From the NCBI GenBank assembly GCA_026419785.1, contig JAODTK010005631.1:124001-188000 (forward strand): a stretch of 64,000 bases of DNA, in the 5' to 3' direction. The position numbers and the translations under genes are program-made. Positions 54,843-64,000 of this stretch are shown piece by piece (position 1 is the first letter of the stretch; every line of letters starts with the position of its first letter). The notes under the pieces are model-generated. The model had not been told where the DNA came from. It did not search any database and saw only the letters and a list, made by a program, of their open reading frames with translations. Source of the stretch: Sclerodactyla briareus (Eukaryota; Echinodermata; Holothuroidea; Dendrochirotida; Sclerodactylidae).

Positions 54843-56110
54843 GACAATCCCCGGAGTTTTGTTTATATATCATCGGCATCCACTGAAGATTTCAGTCTTC
54901 AAAAGTTCAGAACCTTCAGAAAATTATACTGGGTGGATAGTGTCTAATCCAGCAGTTGAGCACTATAATTAGGTGTGCTTAACAGGAAGAAGGTCTAGAT
55001 TCTAGTGTTTCTTGGCCAAGTCTTCCAAGACGAATTTGTTAAGTTTGAAATTGAAGTCTTAGAGGTTGTCAGGACCTTTCAGATCGGCGGGGAAAAGATG
55101 CAATAGTGAATGAGTGCAGCAAATATTGTAGCATCATTTTTCCAAAATCATAGGCTAGCTACATTTCCCGGGTTTTCTCTGGCGACGAGAGCACGAGAGG
55201 GATGGAGAGGAGGGAGGGGTTGGGTAGGGTGGCCCACTAAGTTCAGAGATAATTCCAGTTATTTCCAACTTACTGAATTGGGGGGCAAGTTCCACTATTT
55301 CCTTCATGGCTTTTCCCCTTCCCCATTCTCACCATTTCCTCTTCAGCCTTTCATTTTCCCCCGGACTGTGCTGTCAGTTTTTTTTTCTCTCGAGAATTGA
55401 CCAACGGCTGAATAAGGCAGCCCACAACCTTTCACATGATGGACATCCGTTAGGTGTTCCTCTTCCAAAAATCGACCAATATGTCTTTCTTCGGCTAAAT
55501 GGGGGTTTAGCTTCCTTTGGGATCACACTCTGACCCCTTATCTGAAAGTACACATTCGTTTGTGCATTGTTTACGTTTTCATGAATCTGGCTGTATTTTC
55601 ATGTATTCTCTTTTCAAAATATCCCTGTCATTGGGATTTTATCCTGTTGAAAGTATGTTGAAGGTGTGTTCGTTATCTTCAACAGCCATCAGACGTTACC
55701 AATAACTTGTCAGACTCAGGAGTACGATAATTTAAAGATGTCATGCCAGGATGCTGTGGTGGTTGTTAATTTCAAAATGGAGGTGGGTTGGTATACATGG
55801 TAACTACTGCTCTGGGCTCAGGAAGAGGGTGTGAAGTTTACCGGCGCCATTTTTATGACAGTTTAGAACTCTAGTAGACTGTTGCTTTAAAAGGTTAATT
55901 CCCAATGCAGCTGTTAAGTGTTGGCCTACGGATAGGCTAATTAGCATTGGTTGTAATAAATTAATGTTACAGCATGTCCACTGGGTTGTTGAGATTAATG
56001 TTAGGCAAGTTAGAGTGGCGTTAGGGTCAGATTCCAATTACCTTACAAATGTATAATCCGAAACTTTAACAACACCTAAACCTAACCCATGATCCTCACT
56101 AACACTTTGC
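54843..56110. other. Unrecognised non-coding DNA
   Basis: No gene or repeat recognised. Confidence 0.4.
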
Positions 56111-56114
56111 GAGT

Positions 56115-56305
56115 GCCCTAATTGATGGACCACCCGACACCTATGAGCACTCCGCCATAGGGTACACTCAGTGGATAGTCCTAAACCACCGCCCTGTTAC
56201 CATAGCAACCGTGCTTTTGCACATCAACCAGTATATATAGGTGAAATGTAAACTGACTACCAAAGTCTCATCCGGCCCTTCGGGGACCGATGAGATGAAA
56301 ATGTG
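56115..56305 (-). repeat. Dispersed hairpin-containing repeat, copy 2
   Basis: Reverse-complement match to 4775-4975, with the same order of landmarks. It contains CTCATCCGGCCCTTCGGGGACCGATGAGATG, a strong stem-loop: CTCATC/GATGAG outer arms and GGCCC/GGGGACC inner pairing. Confidence 0.78.
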
Positions 56306-57775
56306 GCCACGCAAGGCTGATATCGTATGGAGAATGATGAATGACGTAATTATGAGCTTGTTCACTAGCATTTCACTGTTCTGTTCAATTTCTGCCCCTC
56401 AAAATATTACATTGGTTCGAAAAAGGGCAGTTGGTCCAAAATGACCTATTCCAGGGCCTTTCATTTGTGGAATCAATGGCCTTTGAGTGGCAAAAGTGGG
56501 TTGAATGATAATTATTCTATTCAGGTTGGAAACGGGCCAGGGGCGATTTCCAGATGCAGATCCAGATGTATTAATCCCAAATCTTATCGTTTCCAACACC
56601 TGAACCTACTCTGATCTCACTACCATACCCCTAATCCCTACTGTACCAGTCTAACACTAATCTCGTACATCCAGTTACACAGGGGTATACTATATACGTA
56701 AATGCAATCGAGCAATCTAAATTAGCCATGTGCCAGCCTTAGCGTGAAGCCGACGTTCCACCTGCCTAGGAGTCTCCAGCATCAGGTTTGTCTTGCTCTG
56801 GTTGAATGAGGTGTGGACTAAGCACTTGTATTCCCACCTCTGCCCCCCCTTCCCTTCCTCTTACTCAGTCATGTCTGGTCTAGTCCAGTGGGGTATTGAA
56901 TGAGTGTTTTTCTCTCTCAAGTTCCAAAATTATAACAAAAATTCACTAGAGGTAAAGTGAGATTTATGTTTCAGGACTTTTGTCTTATCACAATTAAATT
57001 ATAACCATTCAGTCATTCAGTAGCTAGATATAAAAAAAACAAAAATTAAAAAAAAATTACAATGTGGCCGAAAATAGTGCGTGGCTCTCTAAAATTCCAA
57101 AATGTTTGGCACAATTCTGCTCGAATGCAAGGGAACAGTCATAGTTTGTTCCTTCCTGCTCGTTGGGAATCTCAAAATTATTGGGTAGCGTTTTCTAATC
57201 ACCGAACATCTTGAACAACAGGTGAGAAATGGGCAAAATGATTTTTTTTCACCCAACAAAAGACAATTTTCACTCCCCTCATGATCCCGGAATTTCCATG
57301 ATTTGAAGAAATGTGTCATCTTGGGAGAGTAAACGTGGGTTTCGTGTGACTATTTAGGAGTGTGCAAAAATTGACCAGGTTTAGTCACCTCAAAGTGGAG
57401 ATATTTGCGAAAACAATCGGAGAACACGCAAATGCAGGGGGAGGATATTATGTGTGAGAGGGTAATAGGATTCGTGGGGGATGAGGAGGTGGTGGTTGGT
57501 CGAGACAGGCACTAAAATCTCCGTGGGTGGACAGTCAGGGACGTCCTAAGATCCCGATTCCGTGAAGTGTTGTGCAGGCTGAAGTACACTAGGTCGGAAG
57601 TCGCGATTTGTGGTTTCTCCATAGGTTTGACGGTCGTGTTGAAGGTAGGACGATAGCGGGTCTCACTAGGTGGTTAAATTTAGAGTGCGCTGGGGTGGGC
57701 GTTCAGTTTGTGGCTGTTTCGTGAGGGATCTTTCGCTAAGGTGTCTTCACCGTAATGGTGCGGGGCGTCAGTGTT
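56306..57775. other. Mostly unrecognised; contains the minus-strand 5-kb module
   Basis: 57190-57425 (minus) carries TTCGCAAATATCTCCACTTTG, TAGTCACACGAAAC and CAAGATGTTCGGTGATTA, parallel to 5045-5240. The rest is unrecognised. Confidence 0.4.
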
Positions 57776-57779
57776 AGGC

Positions 57780-60760
57780 AAATTGGTCAATTTCTGCGTG
57801 AAAGGGTGTTAAACTAAATTTGGGAGCGAGGGTTTCTGGTGTGTAGGCTTCTGCAGGGTTGTTAATAGTAAGCAACGCAGTGGGAGATCCTGCGAGGTCA
57901 ACAGTCGGGGCGATAGATAGGTTAGACCAGGTGTCTTTTTTTCTGGCTAAGTCCAAGTATCAGGAAACAAGGTTTGATGAGTCGCAGATTTTAGTCAGGA
58001 AACGCAAGCAGGACGTCATTGGTATAAAGAAGTCGGGGTGAACAGTGATATTTTCCACAGCGAAGTTCACCTTCATGGTTATGTATTTATAAGATAGAAA
58101 CCGCTACTCTTCCGTGGCATTGGTGGTTGGGAGTTTTGTTGTATGGAGGTCTGACTTGATAGTTTGAGAAGGACGATATTGGTGTGGAGTTGTGTCAACT
58201 CGTTGGTGTGGAATTCCGTATAACTATCCGGTATTCCCAGTTCTTATGTAGTGGAGTTGTGTAACCGTCTCCAAATAGCTCTGAGACAACAAATCTATTC
58301 TTCCGACATGCTTTTCGAAGTCTGGGACAGAGTACAATTATTAAGGTTGATTTCAATTATCCAGAGATTTCTTGGTCTAATGGTACTAATGGCCCACCAG
58401 TCATGGGATATGGCTTTTCAATGTCACGCAGGATTGTTTCCTTCTCAGCAAGTACATTTTCCTACCAGAAGCATAATATTTGGATTTGAGTTTTGAGCAC
58501 GTGATCAAGATTCTGTAGATAATGTAGCGGCTGACTAAAGCTCGGTGCAAGTGATCACGAATTTTAGACTTTCAATGTGTCTTGTATGTCAAGAGCCCAC
58601 AGAGGTAGAACTTGTTCATTGTTTCGCGAAGGCCAAGTCGATAGCATGTCTAGTTTCTAGCGCAAGTAGATTGGCTACAATTGTTAGAAAGTACGAATGC
58701 TGTGGACTCTTTGGAATGTTTTTAATTGAAAGGTGACGAGGTTGATAAAAGTTTCCGTTCTGGGAGGAAAAGTCAAGTAAGAACAGAAGGCCTTCTTGGA
58801 TGAGAAGGGAAGTTGTTCTGGCCATCAAACGTAGACATCTTTGGCGACTTTATAGTTCTTCGTGTCCAGTGTCTGATTTGAGCAGTTTCGAAGTTTCAAC
58901 AAAAGTTAGTCAAACGTTTAGTTCCTGGTGCTCAACTTGATTTTGAGAGGCAGATTGCTCTAATATCAGGGAACCTAGTGCAGTTTTCTCTTATGTGAGG
59001 GGGAACAAGAACGTCAAGGACAACATTGGTCCTTTGATATATTCCGACTCGGGTAGTCAATCAGCGATAGAAGGAGATAGATAAGGTTCTCAATAATATT
59101 TCTCGTCTGTTTTTACTCAGGGAACTTGGATAATTTTGGTGACCTAGTTGTCGGGGTTGCTCCGAATAGTATTCATGATATGGTGTGTTCGCGTTTAGTA
59201 AAGGGAAAAACTGCAGAAGTCAAAATGATAAAGCTCTGGTCCGACGGCGTTTATCCTTTCTTACTAATCCTTTGCAGACGGTTGTCTGTTCATTAGCTAT
59301 TATTTTCAAAAGACTCTGCAAGAAGGTATGTTACGGATGATTGAGGGAGAGCAAAGTTTTAATATTTTCAAGAAAGGTAACGGTCTCTTCTTAATTACAG
59401 CAGTCAGTCTTATAGTGTTGTCTGGCAAGGTCATGGAATCAATCATTAGGGCGGAGATATGGTTGATTATTTCAATGGCATAGTCTGATGATTAGGGATG
59501 TCTCAACAGAGGGTTCAGGAAGAATCGGTTAGGGGTTTGACAATCTCTTGGAATTTAGGGAAGGTTAAAATTCTGTGCAACCCCCCCCCCCCCCCCGGCC
59601 CCCCCCCGATGCGTTGATATCATTCCTAGACTTCAGAAAGCTTCTGACAAGGTTCCTTATGATCGTCTCTTGCTCAAGTTGGAGAGATCTTGGCATTGAG
59701 GGGAATGTCCTTAAGTGGATTCGGGAGTGGTTCATAATAGGAACAACGAGTTGTAATTTAATGGGCGGTCGTCTTCGCGGCGAAGGTCACTAGTGGTGGT
59801 CCGCAGGGATCAGTTCTGGGCCGTTACTCTTCTGGCGATAGTGCGATTTGGAGGTTCTGTTCATTTCCATGGTTAAGAAGTTCGCAGACAGCGATACCAA
59901 CTTGCATCGGGAGGTCAGGTCGAATTATGATGCTGCTATTGTTTAAAGGGGTCTGGATATAATTTCCAATGGTCTTCCGAGGCAATGGTTTTCAATGTCG
60001 AAAGTGCAAAGTTATGCATGATTGGTTTTCACAATCGCAACGCTTAATCTTTCAGGTTAAATGGCCAAAATATCAGGAGTGATGTCAGAAAAAAATTAGG
60101 GGTTTGTTTTGAGCGTCTTTGGAACCTTCCAAGCAGTGTGCCGGAGAGCTGCTAGACGAGGTAATTGGATTCTTGATTAGAGACACGTCAGCGTCCTTGA
60201 TAATGATATTGTTGTCAGGCTGTTTGAGCAAGGGTGAGACCGCACCTGGAATAGTAGGACAAGTGGAACTCCTTACCTTTGCAAAAGGACAAGCAGGTTT
60301 TGAAACGTTTAAGTAGGGCAATTAGAATGATTCACTGTCTGAAAAATTAATCCACGAGGAAAAATTAAGGCGCTCGGTCTAACTACCATAGAGCGGAGGC
60401 GAATTCGGGTGACTTGATAAAGGTTTTCAAAATTGTCCATCTACTCGATGGCCTTTCCTTACACTACTTCTTTGAATTCCAATGTTACTGGCAAATAGAG
60501 GCCACTCTCTCAGCTTTTCGTGGCAAGCGCTGCAGATTGGACATCGTGAATATTTATTCTCGCAGAGGAGTGGATCAATGAGTGGAAATGTCTTCCTGAA
60601 AAATGTGTTTCTAAGAGGGTAAATGCGTTCAAGAACCGTCATGATTTATTTTCAGGAATCCACAGGCGAATTAGTTAGAGGTTTTGGTTCATTTTTCTTT
60701 CCTGGGATGTAGTGACTCTGGGGTCGTTTATGAAGATTATGTCCTTCCTGACCCTTATGC
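57780..60760 (+). mobile_element. Jockey/CR1-like non-LTR retrotransposon relic, nearly full ORF2
   Basis: An unusually complete but frameshifted ORF2. The endonuclease region has DVIGIKKSG (about 58011-58038) followed by EVHLHGYV-like sequence, then VDFNYPEISWSNGTNGPPVMGYG (about 58347-58415), the GDFNYPEI-W phosphate-binding motif with V for G. A linker LDLILRGR/DFERQIALISGNP-like block lies at about 58930-58990, then RGNKNVKDNIGPLIYSDSGS (about 58999-59058). RT follows: VSLIVLSGKVMESII (about 59405-59450), FLDFRKLLTRF (about 59620-59650), DLGIEGNVLKWIREW (about 59688-59730), GGPQGSVLG (about 59795-59821), and the catalytic box as KFADSDT (59879-59897), where an extra codon splits FADDT. 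Next are FNVEKCK-VM-IGFHNRN, a GLTTIEGRRIRGDLIKVFKI-like block (about 60370-60430), and a VNAFKNRHDLFSG end (about 60620-60655). A poly-C run (59581-59607) interrupts just before the palm. Confidence 0.87.
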
Positions 60761-61715
60761 ACGAAAATAAACTAAAATAAACATGCGCAAAAGGGCTCTA
60801 CTTGAACCGCTTACCCCCTGCTACTATATGTGTATTGGTCAAGGGATATGGTTCTACTGGAGCATTCCAGGCAAATTTAAAAGATTTATAGGCAGGGGTG
60901 ACTGACTCCCAAAACGAGCTGTATGACAGATGACAATTTAAAAAGATAATGTTCCATGCCAGATTATCTTGGGACTATAATACCTGTAGGTGGATTGTTA
61001 GATTTTCAGGCAGTTGTAGTCGTGGACTGTCAATATGATGCTGAAACAGTGATAAGCGCTAATAGCCAGACACAGCAAGTGATAATATGGGCTCCGTAAA
61101 TGAGGTGAGGGGTCATTATGTTGAATTACATTCACGATGAGTTCAAAGTCAACCCAAGGACGTGAGAGGAAAAAAAAAAAAAAAAATGGCAGTAAATCCA
61201 ATGTGGTTCTCTGTGGGCGCTAGCTGTGAATGAGTATGGTAACGTTTCCAAACGCTTTATGTGATGTAAGCGTCAGTTAAATCAATGAGAGTTTTTAAGT
61301 GCAAAATTCCATTTTCAAGTTCTCCATTGTTGATCACAGAGTATGTTCTCACTATAAGTGAAAGTTTGTTGATCACTGTCCACATTGTCCTGACAAGATT
61401 GTGTATGTCCTGGGATAAGTTATACAGAGGAGGATAAAATGCTCTCGGGATATACTCGGTGGCTCCGTGGTGCCAGGGCAGAGTATAGCAGAGGGGGCAG
61501 CGCCACAAAACAATTCCCCTCAATCCCCTACGTAGCATACTGACCCAACTGTTTTGTCGCAAAAACACCCAAGGTACCAACATTTTCATCTTTTACCACA
61601 AATGGCCCTGGAAAGTGGGCCAGCCCCTCCCTCTATGAATGGCACGGGTGCTAGAATCAGGCATAACTACGGGTGAAATATGGGGAGTATGCCCCAAGAC
61701 ACCGGGTCATTAACA
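60761..61715. other. Unrecognised DNA after the LINE
   Basis: Poly-A at 61168-61186 (plus). The 110-codon minus-strand open frame at 61257-61589 has no recognised domain and is not called. Confidence 0.35.
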
Positions 61716-61733
61716 AAACAAAACTTCTTCCCC

Positions 61734-61770
61734 CATTTTTATTTTATTTTTTATTTTTTATTTTAAAATA
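61734..61770. repeat. (ATTTT)n low-complexity tract
   Basis: TTTTTATTTTATTTTTTATT repeated with varying T number. Confidence 0.85.
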
Positions 61771-62200
61771 ATCGAAATACACTTACAAACTGGTCCAGAC
61801 AGTCTATGGCATTTAACCTTCTGGGGCACTTGCAAATTGAGCATAGGCCCCCTACTAACAACAATCATTCATCTGTCTATGTAATCGAGATCTCACACTG
61901 TAAATTGATGTAATACGGGGTGTGTGTGACCTGTGTGATGAGATGGTTGATCATTATAGTCATTCTGGAGCAGTGCAGCACCCAAGAGAATGAGCGAATA
62001 CGAGAGGCTAGAAGGACAGTCCTCGCAACCAGCACTTCCCCCACCCCTTCCACTTGTGCTTCTGTGTGCCCCTGGTTTAATTAGGGGTAAAACAGTACTT
62101 GATAGTAAGTAGGGAGCTGGGGAGTATACCGTGCCATTTGCAAATTGTCGCTGACCCATTTTGTGTGACCTTGTTTTGACTTATCTCAATTACCTTGTTT
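61771..62200. other. Unrecognised non-coding DNA
   Basis: No feature recognised. Confidence 0.35.
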
Positions 62201-62284
62201 TGCATGTTAAGCCTTAGATGGGACAACCACAGATTGCAAACTCATAGGACTTTGGTGAATACAATCCCTCCAACCACTTGTATT

Positions 62285-62362
62285 TGGTGCTTAGCCTAAG
62301 CAGTAAAGGCCTAGGCTGTGTGTGTAGTCAGGCCTATTAGGCCTAGCCTAAACCTAGACTGA
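62285..62362. repeat. AGGCCTA-rich cluster
   Basis: GGCCTAGGC (62309), CAGGCCTATTAGGCCTAGCC (62331) and CCTAAACCTAG form overlapping palindromes around AGGCCT. Confidence 0.6.
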
Positions 62363-62767
62363 TATGGATTTTACTCCACCCGAGCTCAGCCTATGTTCCC
62401 ATATGGTGAGGGCCCGGGCTACGCCTGAGTTGTTACGGCTCTTACTGTGCTCCACATATCTGTCAAGTCATTTTCTATCGATTCAGGTTCTCCCCTGTGA
62501 TACCATGCTCTCGGATCTGTTACCCTTGCATTATATAATCCCTGACGACTCATTGCGTGGGTGCATACAATTGAAATCAGAGTTATTACTGCTAGCTTGC
62601 ATCTTCACAAATTTGCAATGATCAGAAAATTTCATGTGGCCATGCTGGGAAATATCACACAGTCAGTTTTCAGTCAAGCCTATTAGGAAGGAAATGTATA
62701 TCCATTTTTGATTCTTCGTCGAAGGCAACAGGAAATCTATGCAGTCATGCAAGCGTGCGTATGTTGT

Positions 62768-62818
62768 GTGTGTGTTCTGTGTTGTGTAATGCGTGTGTGT
62801 GTGTGTGTGTGTGTGTGA
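62768..62818 (+). repeat. GT microsatellite at repeat border
   Basis: GTGTGTGTTCTGTGTTGTGT, then a pure (GT)n run, ending directly before GACACCCTCGTCAGCACGATATC. Confidence 0.93.
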
Positions 62819-63500
62819 CACCCTCGTCAGCACGATATCTAACGTACTCAAACTAGTATCAAGTTCAATTAGGTTATGTTGGTTGCACATATTGGGGAGG
62901 ATGAACCCCTAGTGTTTGGGTGCCCGTTCAAGTTCCTTCAAGGTCACAGAGTGCGAAGTTCAAAAAGCTTGTCAGCCGATATCTAACAACGCGGTACTAT
63001 CAAGTTCAATTGGTATGTGTGTAGCATGTATAGTGAGGATGAACTCTATGTTTTTGGTATCAGTCAGGTCATTCAAGGTCACCATAAAAAATCGGTCATA
63101 TCTCGCAACGAAACATTTTGGAGGACTGCCGTAATGGCAAGTTTTGTTATCTGGGTGAAATACATCTGGGTGACGGCGAACTTTTACCGCTCATTTGACC
63201 TTTTCATTTTTCGACCTCCTTTGACCTTTGGACGCTGGCGATTTTGCATGTTTTTTTTATAATAGCAGATGCAACTCTTTTCGACCAACAAAAAAGGTCA
63301 ATGACACTACCATACATACTACGATATTCTCTTATCACAGCTACTCAAAGAGAAAGGTCAAGAAGACAGCGAAACCAACTGGGGGGAAATGTTCAAATTA
63401 AGTGTGTTGATTCTAACACATGAATGAAGATTAAGCTTATTGTTTTTGGTATCAGGTCAAGGTCATTCAGGTCGCCATAGGGCATCCTTATATCTCTGCA
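62819..63500 (+). repeat. AGGTCA/CACGATATC-subfamily repeat, several units
   Basis: Unit starts near 62829 (CAGCACGATATCTAACGTACTC) and 62975 (CAGCCGATATCTAACAACG), with a decayed one near 63328. Each carries ATCAAGTTCAATT-GG, GAGGATGAACC/T, TTTTGGTATCAG and AGGTCATTCAAGGTCACC. TTTGACCTTTTC, TTCGACCTCC and TTTGACCTTTGG at 63190-63230 are inverted half-sites. Confidence 0.85.
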
Positions 63501-63735
63501 AACGATTCATTTTACAAGTGAGAACAAGCCTATAGCCAATCCAAAAAAAAATATATTTCCCCAGTGAAGACAGTACAAATTTTTTGATTTTTCCATTTTT
63601 AATTGTTATTTCCTAATTGTTTGAAGTATTGGACTCGCCCCCCCACACCAAAAATTTTCCCCCAGTGAAGACGTACAAATTATTTAATTATCAGGACCAC
63701 ACCAGTGACCAGCCTATATGTACCCTCCCTGACTG
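63501..63735. other. AT-rich spacer with a short tandem duplication
   Basis: TTTCCCCAGTGAAGACAGTACAAATT (63557) recurs as TTCCCCCAGTGAAGACGTACAAATT (63656), about 100 bp apart. Otherwise unrecognised. Confidence 0.55.
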
Positions 63736-63739
63736 AAAT

Positions 63740-63995
63740 GATGTACTACGAGGTGGGGTGACTTGCCCCTCGAAACCTGTGCCCCCCCCGTGTGCCCCTC
63801 AAATGCACTTTGTGGATTTTCGAGAAACAAAATATTCTGTAGTCGTATTCGACTACTGGTTTCGAAATGGATTCTGGCAAACCCAACAAACAATCACAAG
63901 AAAGGCCAGTATTGTGCTAAATTCGCCTTGAATGGGATAAAAAGTTTAACAATTTTCGCGCTCCGCGCGTGTTCAGTTGGGGATTTTTGTTCCGT
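63740..63995 (+). repeat. Dispersed repeat Y, copy 2
   Basis: Matches 39650-39880 in the same orientation, from CCCCTCGAAACCTGTGCC to CGCGCTCCGCGCGTG. The CAGTAGCG-type start of copy 1 is not evident here. The element may continue past the window edge. Confidence 0.75.
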
Positions 63996-64000
63996 CGATT

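Noticed and set aside
61257-61589. 110-codon minus-strand open frame
   Set aside because: No recognised domain, no partner exon, no conserved motif. Length alone is not enough in a window this size.

Overview
This 64-kb window looks like non-coding, repeat-dense nuclear DNA from an animal, most plausibly a marine invertebrate. The basis is decayed non-LTR retrotransposons of several animal clades (CR1/L2-like, a Jockey/CR1-like element, an R2-type element with a restriction-like endonuclease, and a C-terminal zinc-finger LINE), tRNA-derived SINE heads, hAT-like miniature elements, long TA, CA/GT and poly-G tracts, and many dispersed copies of a repeat rich in AGGTCA motifs. I cannot name the species. 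No intact protein-coding gene, rRNA or functional tRNA is supported. The longest open frame is 162 codons and lies inside a non-coding tandem repeat. No bacterial operon, CRISPR array, phage or viral gene was recognised.

Layout. 1-9.9 kb: low-complexity tracts (TA at 2.9 kb, a GGTGTC minisatellite and CA at 6.3-6.5 kb), a tRNA-like SINE head on the minus strand (7.45 kb), and minus-strand copies of the AGGTCA repeat family (6.7-9.9 kb). 9.95-13.6 kb: a CR1/L2-type LINE relic carrying two secondary insertions, a dispersed repeat, and the 3' end of a different LINE on the minus strand. 15.1-16.8 kb: a five-unit tandem array with a dimeric unit of about 310 bp. 21.3-22.4 kb: short tandem repeats, a further AGGTCA copy and a tRNA-like head. 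22.9-30.3 kb: a mosaic tandem array A-A'-B-B', with units of about 1.6-1.8 kb, each boundary marked by a 190-250-bp element with inverted ends. 31.8-33.2 kb: an internally deleted LINE. 34-51 kb: mostly unrecognised sequence with scattered repeats, two microsatellites, a 185-bp polypurine run, poly-G tracts and a hAT-like MITE. 51.3-54.8 kb: a minus-strand LINE, then two head-to-tail plus-strand 3' ends of an R2-type element. 57.8-60.8 kb: a third LINE type, nearly complete but riddled with frameshifts. 62.7-64 kb: more AGGTCA repeats and a second copy of the repeat seen at 39.6 kb.

Nothing here acts as a pathway. The retrotransposon relics are pseudogenes, and the recurring theme is layered tandem and dispersed repetition. 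Many differences between repeat copies are single-base indels, often in homopolymers. This may be age, assembly error from noisy long reads, or both, and it limits every frame-based statement below.
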